Assembly: GCA_964019135.1 (NCBI GenBank)
Contig: OZ025263.1
Span: 32,094,133-32,158,132, forward strand
Length of the DNA: 64,000 nt
Reading direction: 5' to 3'
From: Arenicola marina
Lineage: Eukaryota; Annelida; Polychaeta; Arenicolidae
The notes below the pieces were generated by a model. It had not been told where the DNA came from. It did no database searches and saw only the letters and a list, made by a program, of their open reading frames with translations. Both the position numbers and the translations under genes were made by a program. Positions 36,801-47,699 of the stretch are shown here, in pieces. Numbering within the stretch: position 1 is the stretch's first letter; every line of letters starts with the position of its first letter.

Positions 36801-39800
36801 TACAACAGAATTAACAACGACAGAAACAACTACAGATCAAACTACAACGGAAACAACTACATTCCCAACTACAACTGAAACAACAACCGAATTAACAACT
36901 GAAACAACTACTGATCAAACTACAACACAAACCACAACGGAAACAACTACAGTTCCAACTACAACTGAAACAACTACTGCTCAAATTACAAGCGAAACCA
37001 TTACGGAAACAACTACAGTTCCAACTACAACCGCAACAACCACCGAATTAGCAACAACAGAAACAACTACTGACCAAACTACAACCCTAACCACAACTGA
37101 AACAACTACTGTTCCAACTACCACTGAAACCACAACGGAAAGTACGTCTTTACCAACTACAACTGAAATAACCACAGATCAAACTACAACCCAAACCACA
37201 ACCGAAACAACTACTCTGCCTACTACATCTGTCATACTAACAACCACCCTTGAAACGACGGAGTCTACTACTGCCACAGGTAAGTGCCACTAGCTTAACG
37301 TTTTTGATTAACACGTTGATCATTCTATTTTTGTTTAATTAATATTTCATTACGTTAGAAATACTGAAGCATTAAGATGGTAACTGGGTAACCAGATGTA
37401 AATGAATGTCTGCTAACATTGCACAGCTAGATCCAATGTGTCTGTTGTATATAACCTTGACATGTACAGATCTAGATTTCTTAGAACATTGTTGGGAGAC
37501 TTCACGATTTATTATTAATATTTATATTTTTATCATCTTTGCCATCATATCTCGTGTGGCAAATATGTTATTTTATAAATTTATCAGTTTAGTTTAATTA
37601 TGGATAAAATTAACACAATATTAACTTGACATTAATTGGCTCAATAATTCGACAAGTTGAACTAAACTGTTTCACATAGATATTTATTGTTAGGGTGTGT
37701 TTGCCTCGAATGCATTACATAAATGATTTCTCTTATTTCAGCGACAACGTCAACAAGCAGTAAGTTTGGTTCATTGAATATGACATGTCAAAATTGCAAG
37801 CATGCTATGCTTTCGCAAAGAAATGCGAAAACATAATCCCATGCTAAGCATGCTTGCAGAGTTTTTTGCCGTAAATTTAACTTAATCGTTGGCCAATTAA
37901 TGGTGATGTGCTTGTTGGGGCCTGGGAAAATGGAGTTGATAAGTTATACTACACCCTTCCGGAGACTGGTTAATATATTAAAAATATAAATAAATAAATA
38001 AATCATTGATTGTTAATGTCAATTAGTCGTGACGTATCTATATATTATTTTTCATAACGTCCCAAACTGTCAATCCATTTTCCTTGGTGCTTTTATAATA
38101 TATATAAATGATCAAGCATGCATAATCAGCCATAAGCTCATGTTTGACGCTATACTAAGTCTTGTGGTCGCTTGGACAATCGTTACATTCGTGCTGTGTT
38201 TGCAACGGTTTTCGCAATAAATTATATAGTGCACGGGATTTATAAAGTGGCTCATACAACTTATAGGTAATTAGTGCAAATCCTGAATCCCTCTCCTGGT
38301 ATATTATGAAGGTATTATTACGTTCTGGAATCTAAGGGGTATATACTTGTGTTAGCCATCGTGGTAAGGATGATCATGGCTATTACAGTAAACCACAGAA
38401 TTAAACTCTACCAAGATGGCCGACTGTCATAAATCATTGACAGACCATATAAATTTTCTTCTTAAGGACCTATACACAAACATTCCTCTATGAGCAGTAG
38501 TCTAATACAAATATAAAATTCATACAGCAACTCTTTTATGCGCATTAAATGTTTCCTAAAACATGAGTACTATACGAAGAAATAGCTGAAAGTAAGAAAA
38601 TAGTCTCCTAACATTTTTACGGTCGGCCACATTGGTTTCTCCATGGTTTACGATATACATATCCACCGTAAAGGAGATATTTTGAAAACAAAAGAAATAA
38701 GAAACATCATATCGACAGGCGTTTGTGTATGAGCCACTTTAACTGATTGATCAAATTGCATGACTTTGCTTCAGCATAACATGAATTTATAAGCTGATGA
38801 TAATAATGGAGCTTTCGTCTCATGGCTTATTGGACTTTGCTATAATAAATCAGCGACCAATTATTTACCTGTGTTAGAAATGTGTAATAGCCATATAAAA
38901 GTAAAGCCGGAATGGAATGCATTCTTGAATATATTTTCGGCCATACAAAATAAGAATAATCACATAGATATAACTATCGCAGCTGGATTGTGCATGCAAT
39001 CGAATATTAATTTACCCTTATATTACTTATACCAGGGACACGATTTCTGGAAAATTGTATTATTGACACCATCAGATGTCTTTGGTTAAGAGTTAACAGT
39101 TATCCACTCGAAAATAATGGTGACTGAAGTTAGAATGTGTTCTCGCAGCTAAGATGCCCATTTTACCATCGTGTATCCCGGCCATATACGAGGCCACCCA
39201 CATATCCTGGTGCTTGGTTGTATATTCAGGACGCTTAACCACTGTCGGTCACATCGCGCATCACGCCGTGCCGTTTGCACAGTTAAGAGATAATTCATGC
39301 TCAGATGATTACAAAAAGTATCCCGCTGTCCTGTCCCCCAAATTTGTCTAATATCGGGCCTGGTGCTGACGGCATAATCACAATGACTAAGATCAAAGAA
39401 TCGCTTTACTCTGTCTGGCCATGATATCAAGGCTTTTGCTTTTTGGCTTGCATGTCTAATCCCGCAATTAACTGCTCTGTTGTAGCTGACTCGACTACTG
39501 ACACAACGACTACGGCTACGACAACGACTGACACAACCACAACTGACACAACAACAACAGACACAACCACCACAGCAACTACCACAACAGCCCCTACAAC
39601 CACAACTGACACAACCACCACAGACACAACCACCACAGCCCCTACAACAACTACTGACACCACAACAACAGACACAACCACAACAGCAACCACCACAACA
39701 GCCCCTACAACAACTACTGACACCACAACAACAGACACAACCACCACAGCCCCTACAACAACTACTGACACAACTACCACAGACACAACCACAACAGCAA

Positions 39801-41590
39801 CCACCACAACAGCCCCTACAACAACTACTGACACCACAACAACAGACACAACCACCACAGCAACTACCACAACAGCCCCTACAACAACTACTGACACCAC
39901 AACAACAGACACAACCACCACAGCAACTACCACAACAGCCCCTACAACAACTACTGACACCACAACTACAGACACAACCACAACAGCAACCACCACAACA
40001 GCCCCTACAACAACTACTGAAACAACTACTACAGACACAACCACCACAGCAACTACCACAACAGCCCCTACAACAACTACTGACACCACAACCACAGACA
40101 CAACCACCACAGCAACCACCACAACAGCCCCTACAACAACTACTGACACAACAACCACAGTAACCACCACCACAGCCCCTACAACAACTACTGACACAAC
40201 AACCACAGTAACCACCACAACAGCCCCTACAACAACTACTGACACAACCACCACAGCCCCTACAACAACTACTGACACGACAACGACGACGTCATTGACA
40301 ACTGCGACTTCCACTCCGTCCACAACTGAAACGACGACGACGCAGTCGACGCCAACCAGTAAGTGTTGCCCTTGGTCGTGCATTGCCATGACCATATTGC
40401 ATCCCATGTGCAGTACCGCATTTTGGGGCACAGGTGGCAGCGGACACGAGTATTGTCGGGATCTTTGCACACATGCCGCATACGGATCCAGTGTTCATTT
40501 GGTTGTTTGGTTTTATATTAATTCATTGTGTCTTAGCTTAAACATACGAGGATTCACAAACTGGGCATCTTTGCAAAGATGCTGGCATTCGAACGCATGG
40601 AAGAACAAAACATGTCGCGAACCGCAAGGCCCGCGACATGACGTCTAGGCAAGGAAATTGGTGGTTTGTACCGACGAAAAGTGAACACAGGAAAAGGTAA
40701 ATGTCTTCAAACATTCGGTTACTATGCCTGCTGAATGGAATTCCGTGGTTTAGCACCATTTAAGTCACAATATTATTATGATTTATGATCAAGTTATGGT
40801 ATTATTAAGGTTCAATATTTCGTAACGTTTTCAATAATTGGACCAAAGACATTTTTTAATGTTTAGTTTGGAAGGTAATATTTAAATTTTGTCGGCTGAT
40901 TTGCGCCGAATGCAATATCATAGAAACATTGTATTGATGACGAAGCAGGCTATGCTTAAAATTGATTAAATTGAATATAATGTTTTTGTTTCAAATTCAC
41001 GGACGCTGTGTTATGCTTTAAATGGATTTCCAAGTACATCTACACCAACAAACATAATCTACGGATCAATGTTACTCTTTTTTTCAGCGGAGTCAACGAC
41101 AAGCTTAAGTTCAAGTAAGTTCCATATGTTATTGATGATTTAAAGATTTGTCGGTCAGCCACCTTCTGAAACCTTCTGATGAACATTCATAAGTCGTGAA
41201 GTCCAGGTAAAGCCAGATTTTAAGCAGAGCTAATATTTTAGCCAGGAGCCCAATACGCGAGTAATCGAGGATATCGGTGGGTTGTTGAACATCTTCCTTT
41301 CATTCGGCTCTGCCGGCAGTAATACACGAGGCCCATTTATATAGACCATAATAACCTCTCATGCCAGCAGTGACGTAGAGCCGGCACACACATGTATACT
41401 GTAATGAGAACCAATGTTGTGTTATAAGATTCCCAACATATAGCAGTTGTTCATCTCCAAAAACTAAAAAAAACTGTCATGATACGTTGTCGTTGTCCTG
41501 TAGCTTTACCGAGTGATTTCGCTGTTTTAGATAATTAATAATGCCGTCTATTCATTTCAGCCACGCCAACGACCACAGATACAACCACAA
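29778..41590 (+). CDS. Giant Thr-rich mucin-like protein, multi-exon, 3' end not in view
   Basis: Seven exons join without breaking the frame: 29778-30807, 31068-31100, 32084-37279, 37742-37759, 39486-40358, 41088-41114 and 41561-41590. Together they give 7,207 nt, about 2,402 residues, still open at a GTGAGT donor. The product has a basic N-terminal region, one hydrophobic segment (residues 162-181), a possible furin-type site, then nearly 2,050 residues of Thr/Pro/Ala/Glu repeats without cysteine. Such PTS sequence is heavily O-glycosylated in mucins. A secreted or membrane-tethered mucus or surface-coat role is inferred; no VWD, SEA or EGF domain is visible. Every junction is phase 1, so single exons can be skipped in frame. 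All introns are GT-AG. The model comes from splice-site reading only, so small exons may be missed. Confidence 0.72.
31068..31100 (+). CDS. Mucin-like gene exon 2 (33-nt micro-exon)
   Basis: The acceptor is gccttaacag at 31067 and the donor is GTGAGT at 31101. With the split codon from exon 1 it encodes [11 protein letters not shown], keeping phase 1 at both ends. It adds a second dibasic site just before the mucin repeats. The following intron (983 nt) is AT-rich. Confidence 0.7.
32084..37279 (+). CDS. Mucin-like gene exon 3: 1,732-codon PTS domain of four repeat arrays
   Basis: The acceptor ccattaattccag ends at 32083 and the donor ACAG|GTAAGT begins at 37280. No stop occurs in the phase-1 frame over 5,196 nt. 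Array a (to about 33300) has about 15 units of 78 nt ([20 protein letters not shown] plus TTTTVP). Array b (33301-34257) is 11 units of 87 nt (TAGPTAAP pattern). A unique linker at 34258-34404 contains [20 protein letters not shown]. Array c (to about 35680) is 15-nt PTTTT units with TETTTT interruptions. Array d (to 37279) is [14 protein letters not shown] sequence including a 279-nt block in three tandem copies. Cysteine is absent and Thr dominates, as in O-glycosylated mucin tandem repeats. Confidence 0.85.
37742..37759 (+). CDS. Mucin-like gene exon 4 (18-nt micro-exon)
   Basis: The acceptor tctcttatttcag ends at 37741 and the donor GTAAGT begins at 37760. It encodes ATTSTS in phase 1-1. 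It is tiny, but both splice sites are strong and the reading is Thr/Ser like its neighbours. Its sequence resembles exon 6 (cgacaacgtcaacaagca against cggagtcaacgacaagc). Confidence 0.6.
38245..38739. mobile_element. MITE, 495 bp, TA target site
   Basis: The left end AAGTGGCTCATACA and the complement of the right end are identical over 14 bp. TA lies at both outer edges (38743-38744 equivalent on the right at 38740-38741; left at 38243-38244), as for mariner/Tc1-type elements. Inside, a second imperfect inverted pair (gtaaacca and atggccgac near 38384-38430, complemented near 38615-38665) suggests a fold-back structure. No transposase is encoded. It lies in intron 4. Confidence 0.7.
39214..39260 (-). 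mobile_element. SINE fragment, 3' part of the family
   Basis: ttggttgtatattcaggacg and the following bases are the complement of the 3' body shared by the copies at 13940 and 22941 (aagtggttaaagcgtcctga, atatacaacca). Only the 3' end is present, in reverse orientation to the host gene, which is typical of 5'-truncated insertions. Confidence 0.6.
39486..40358 (+). CDS. Mucin-like gene exon 5: second PTS domain, 291 codons
   Basis: The acceptor ctgctctgttgtag ends at 39485 and the donor cca|GTAAGT starts at 40359. The frame continues from exon 4 in phase 1 and gives Thr-Asp-Ala-Pro repeats. The main unit is 63 nt ([21 protein letters not shown]) with shorter 42-nt variants. The unit differs from all exon 3 arrays, notably in Asp content, so the exon amplified independently. 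The end is less regular ([20 protein letters not shown]). Confidence 0.82.
41088..41114 (+). CDS. Mucin-like gene exon 6 (27-nt micro-exon)
   Basis: The acceptor is a strong pyrimidine run (ctctttttttcag) ending at 41087; the donor is GTAAGT at 41115. It encodes TESTTSLSS in phase 1-1. Similarity to exon 4 suggests duplication of a small linker exon. Confidence 0.62.
41561..41590 (+). CDS. Mucin-like gene exon 7 (30-nt micro-exon)
   Basis: The acceptor ctattcatttcag ends at 41560; the donor GTGAGT begins at 41591. It encodes [10 protein letters not shown] in phase 1-1. The consensus donor shows that at least one more exon follows. Confidence 0.62.
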
Positions 41591-41706
41591 GTGAGTACCC
41601 TCTATACCTACTATGATATATATATATAAGTAGTTTAACGTGCATGTAATGCGATGGCGTACTCGTTAAATCATAGATATAGCAGTACCGGCGATTTATA
41701 TTTCAG

Positions 41707-41733
41707 GTTTGGCAACGTCTACTATTTCGTACC
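41707..41733 (+). CDS. Possible further micro-exon (27 nt), weak
   Basis: tttatatttcag ends at 41706, and 27 nt later a weak donor (GTAGTG) begins at 41734. In phase 1 it would read SLATSTISY, and ggcaacgtctact resembles exon 4. The donor is poor and the preceding intron would be only 116 nt, so this is a candidate only. Confidence 0.22.
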
Positions 41734-42379
41734 GTAGTGCATATATTCATCTGTAACATTACGTTGCGTAAGTTCTTAGGACAACAGTCATCTCTACGAT
41801 TTTCACAGCGGACATCTACCTTCAGATTTTCGTTATCAGCGCAAGAATCATGCAGTATCCTGTGACTTGGGTTCATGAGTAATTTGCCTCTGATTCAAAA
41901 ACGCATCTTATGGCTGGTGAACATTGTGAGCGACGAGAGATAAAGCAACGTCTGGGACGGAGACGCTATAGTCACTAACGTACACAAATACACACCATAA
42001 ATCAATCTGAGCCTACGCCACATGATAGTTTAAGCTGTCTACAGAAATAGAACGATACATTTTCGACTCTCTTTTGCTTCCCATAAAGAAACGATATTGT
42101 TATTTAACACAATGCAACCACTGCAACAACACCGACAATAATTACATATTAGTTTGCAAGCAATCACGTGCAAAAACGTGCATTAGTAAGCAGATAACAG
42201 TTTGAATTCTTCACTTCCCATCCATTTCTAAGCCATATCATATTCGGTCCATCGAACGAAACCGTTAACTAGAACATAGAATATATCAATCTCTAACCCA
42301 TTATTAATGGCATTACAAATGACTTACTGACCACGAATAATCAACAGCCATGATGCCTAAAATACACATTTTAACATCA
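41734..42379. other. Unique AT-rich sequence between the last exon and the giant array
   Basis: No exon beyond the weak candidate was found. No polyadenylation context is clear, so the gene may continue past the array. Confidence 0.45.
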
Positions 42380-45300
42380 ATTACCACGGAAACCACAACC
42401 TAAACCACGACCCCAACAACCATTCGAACCACGACACGAACCACCTCGGAATCAGCAACCCAAACCGCGACCCCAATAACCACTCAAACCACAACCCCAA
42501 CCACCACCGAAACCACAACCCTTACCACGCTCCCTACAACCACTCAAACCACAACGCCAACCACCACCGAAACTACTACCTTGACCTCGACCCCAACAAC
42601 CACTCAAATCACCACAGCCGCTATCACGGAAACTACTACCTTGACTTCGACCCCAAACAGCACACCACAACACCCACTGAAACTACTACCCAGACTACGA
42701 CACCCACCCCAACAGAAACCACAACCCAGATCTCGACCCCAACAACCACTCCAACCATAACACCAACCTCCACGAAAACAATAACCCCAAACCACGACCA
42801 CAACAACCACTCAAACCACGCTACCCACCGCAACAAAAACCACAGCCCAAACTACAGCTCTAACAACCACTCAGAGCCACAACACCAACCAGAACGGAAA
42901 CCACAACCCAAATCACGACTCGAGAAACCGATCAAACTACAAGTCCAACCTTCACTGACAATAACCCAAACCACGATACCAACAAGGAGTCAAACCATGA
43001 CGTCCACCGCAACAGAAAGCACACCCGGAGCACGAAGCCAACAACCACTCAAACCATGACACCCACCACAACGGAAACCGCAGCCCAAACCACAACTTCA
43101 ACAACGACTCAAAACCACAACACCCACTTCCACTGAAACTACAACAGAAACCACGAATCGCGAAACGGATCAAACCACAAGTCCGACCACCACGGACACA
43201 ATAACCGAAACCACGATCCCAACATCCACTCAAAATATGACGCCCACCACAACGGAAACCACAACCCAGACCATGTCCCCAACAATCGCTTAAACCACAA
43301 CACCAGAAAACACAGAAACAACTGCCATGAGCACCACCCCAACAACCAGTCAAACCACAACATCCACTACCACTAAGAACACGAACCAGACCACAACACT
43401 CACTACCACGGAAACAACTACCCAGACCACTACCCCAACAACCTCTCAAACCACAACACCCACTACCACTGAGACCACAACCCAAACCGCGACTCCAACA
43501 ACCCAAACTCCAAACCCAACTACCACCACCCTGACCACAGGCCCAACACCCACTCCAATCACAACACCCACCACCACGAAAACTACAGCCCAAGCCACAA
43601 CTCCAACAACCACTCAAACCCACAACACCAGCCAGAACAAAAACCACAACGTAAACCAGAACGAAAGCCACAACATAAACCAAGACTCGAGAAACAACTC
43701 AAACCACAAGTCCGACCACCGCTCAATATATAGCACCCACCACAACGAAAACCACAACCCAAACCACGACCCCAGCAACAACTCAAACCACAGCACCCAC
43801 TTCGACGAAACTACAACCCAGACCACTACCCCAACAACTTATAAAACGAAACACCCACTACCACTGAGACCACAATGCAGACCGCGACTCCAACAACCTA
43901 TCAAACAACAACACCAACCACCACGGAAACCACAGCCGAAACCACGACACCAGCAAATATTAAAACCGCAACACCAACCAGAACGTAAACCACAACACAA
44001 ACCAAGGCCCGAGAAACGACTAAAACCACAAGTCCAACCACCACGGACACATTAACCCAAACTACGATCCCAAAACCACTCAAAACTTGACACTCTCCAC
44101 AACAGAAACCACTACCCAGACTACAACTCCAACAACCACTCAAACCACAACACCCACTTCGACGCAAGTACTACCCAGACCACTACCCCAACAACCTATC
44201 AAACGACAACATCCACTACCACTGATACCACAACAAAGACCGCGAGTCCAACAACAACACAAACCACAACACCAACTACCACGGAAACCACGACCCTGAC
44301 CACGGGCCCAACACCCACTACAATCACAACATCAACTACCACGGAAGTCACAACCCAAGCCACAACACCAACAACCACTCAAAACGACAACACCAACCAG
44401 ATTAAAACAACAACCTCAACCACGACTTGACCACCCAGCCCGTGGGCCCAATGCCTACTCTAACTACAAAACCAAGCTACCCGGGAACAACAGCCCAAAC
44501 CACAACTCCAACAAGCAATTAAACCTCAAAATCCACTACCACGGAAACTACTATCCTGTCTACGACCTCATCAACCACGCAAACTACAACACCCACTACC
44601 ACGGAAACCACAACCCAAACCACGACTCGAGAAACCACTCAAACCACAAGTCCAACCACCACGGACACAATAACCCAAACTACGATCCCAACAACCACTC
44701 AAAACTTGACACCCGCCACAAAGGAAATCACAACCCCGACCACAACTCCAACAACCGCTCAAACCTCAACAAACACTACCACGGAAACTAAAATCCCAGG
44801 TACGACTCCAACCACTCAAACCATGACGCCCACCACAAAGGAAACCACAACCCAGACCACGACTCCAAGAACCACTCAAACCACAACACCAACCATCACA
44901 GAAACGAAAACCTAAACCATAAATCCAACAACCGCTCAAACCACAACACCCATTACCTGGGAAACTATGACGCAAACCACCACTTCAGCAACCACTCGAA
45001 CCAAAAGGCCAACCAATGCGGGAACAATAACCCAAGCCACAACCCCTCAAACCATGCCATCCACCACAACGGAAACCACAACCCAGATCACGATCCCAGC
45101 AACCACTTGAACCAGAACACCCACTTCCACGAAAATCTCAACCCTAACGACGACCCTAAAAACATGACACTCAAAAGAGATCCATTACCACGGCGATTGC
45201 TACCCGAACCACGACCTCAAAAACCTCTCAAACCATGACACCCACCACCACGAAAACCACAACTCAAACCACAAACCCAACAACCACTTAATCTACAACA

Positions 45301-45454
45301 CCGACCACCACGGAAACAAAAATCAAACCACGACTCCAACAACCACTCAAGCTACAACACTCGCTACAACGGAAACTACTGCCCAGACCACGACATTAAC
45401 AACCACGCAAAACCATAAGCACAGCCCAAATCGCGACTCCAGCAAATACTCAAA

Positions 45455-45500
45455 GATCAACATATAATTCAAATATCATTTATTTATTATACTTCAACGG
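45455..45500. other. AT-rich non-repeat interruption in the array
   Basis: About 45 bp (catataattcaaatatcatt, then tatttattatacttcaac) break the otherwise uniform C/A-rich array. It may be a small insertion or a remnant of the original spacer. Confidence 0.5.
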
Positions 45501-47699
45501 GAACTACTACCCAGACCAAGACCCCCAAAACCACTCAAACGACAACACCCACTACCACTGAAACTACTATGCTGACCACGACCCCAACAACCACTCAAAC
45601 CACAACACTAATCACAACGGAAACCACAATCTCAGTCCACGAACCCAAGCCAACACAAACCATGAATTAGACCGCAATCGAAGTCACTATTCCAACAACT
45701 ACTCAAAGTGCGACACCCGCTTACACGGAACTACTACCAAGCCCATTTGCCCAACAACCACTCAAACAAACTATGACGCCAACCACAACGAAAACCACAA
45801 CCCAGACCACGACCCCAACAACTACTCAAGCCACAACCCCCACTACCACGAAATCCTCAACCTTAACGACGACCCCAACAACCGATCAAAAGACAACAAC
45901 CATTGCCACGGAACTGCGACCCAAACCACGACCCCAACAACAACACAAACCATTAAGGAAACTGCAAACGAAATCATTACTCCAACAACCACTCAAGCGA
46001 TAAAATTCACTAACACGGGAACTAAAATCGATACCACGACTCCAACCACTCAAGCCATGACGTCCACCACAACGGAAAGTACGACCCAGACCACGATCTT
46101 AAGAACCACTCAAGCCAAAACACCCAACACAACGCAAACCACAATCCACACCGCGACACCAGCCACTCAACCACTCAAACGATAAAAATCCACTACCACG
46201 GAGACTAAAACCCAAACCACGACTTCAACAGCAACTCAAACCACAAGGTCAACCAACACAGAAACTAAAATCATAACCACGACCCCAACAGGCCCTCAAA
46301 ACCTGACACCCACCACCACGGAGACCACGACCCAGACCAGGACCCCAACAACCACTGAAGATGCAACACCCATTGCTAGGGACGCTACTACCCAGACAAC
46401 GACCCAAGCAGTCAGTCAAGCCACAACACCCGCCACCACGAAAACCACAACCCAGACCAAGACACAAACAACTACTCAAACGACAACACCAACCAGCGCG
46501 GAACCAAAGACCCCAAATCACGATTCCAAGAAAAATCAAACGACTACCATCAAAATTACTACCCAGACCAAGACCACAATAGTCACTCCAACCACAACAC
46601 TAATTGCATAGGAAACCACAACCCAAGCCACGACTCCCACTAACACTCATACTACAACACCAACCGCCACTCAAACCATAACCCAAACCACTACCGGAAC
46701 AGCCACTCAAACTATCAAGGGAACTGCAACCGAAGTCATTATTCCAATAACCACTCAAGCGATACAAATCCACTACGCGGAGAACACAACCTAAACCACG
46801 ACTCCAACTACCACTCAAACCATGACACCCACCAAAAACGGAAACCTCGACCCAGACCACGACCCCAACAACCACTCAAACCACAACACCCACCACCACG
46901 GAAACCAAAACCCAGACCACTACACCAACAACCACTCAAACCACAGCACCCACTTCCACTGAAACTAATACCCAGACCACGACCCCAACAACCACTCATT
47001 CCACAACACCCACTTCCACTGAAACTACTACCCAGACCACGATACCAACAACCACTCAAACCACAACACCCACTTCCACAAAAACTACTACCCAGGTCAC
47101 GACAACAACCCGTAACATCACAAAACTAACAATCACAGAAACTAAGCCCTGACTAAGCATGACTCTCAACAACCACTCAAACCACAACACTGACCACCAC
47201 GGAAACACAACCCGAACCCTAGACTTCAACAGCCACTCAGACCACAACACCAACCACCACGGAAACCTACACCCCAACCACGACCCCAACAATAACTCAA
47301 ACCACAACATCAACTACCACAGAAACTATGACCCAAACCACGACCCCAACAACCTCTCAAACCACCACACCAACCACTACATGAAATAAAATCCAAACCA
47401 CGGCCCCAAAAAACACTCAATAACTCGGGATCTACTACACAGACCACGAGCCAAAACATCCACCCAAACCACAACACCCATTATCACGCAACAACTACGG
47501 AACAATCACGCAACAACATGAACCACAACAACAACCACAAACAACTCGAAACCAAGACTTCAACAGCCACTCAGACCACGACACCAACCACCACGAAAAT
47601 CTACACCCCAACCATGGCCTCAACAACCACTCAAGCCAAGACATCCACGAAAACGGCTACCCGAACCATGACCCCAGCAACCACACAAACCGTAAAGGA

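Larger units (their letters stand above)
37760..39485. other. Intron 4 of the mucin-like gene, with two repeat insertions
   Basis: 1,726 nt from GTAAGT to ctctgttgtag. AT-rich, containing a MITE (38245-38739) and a SINE fragment (39214-39260). Apart from these I see no gene. Confidence 0.6.
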
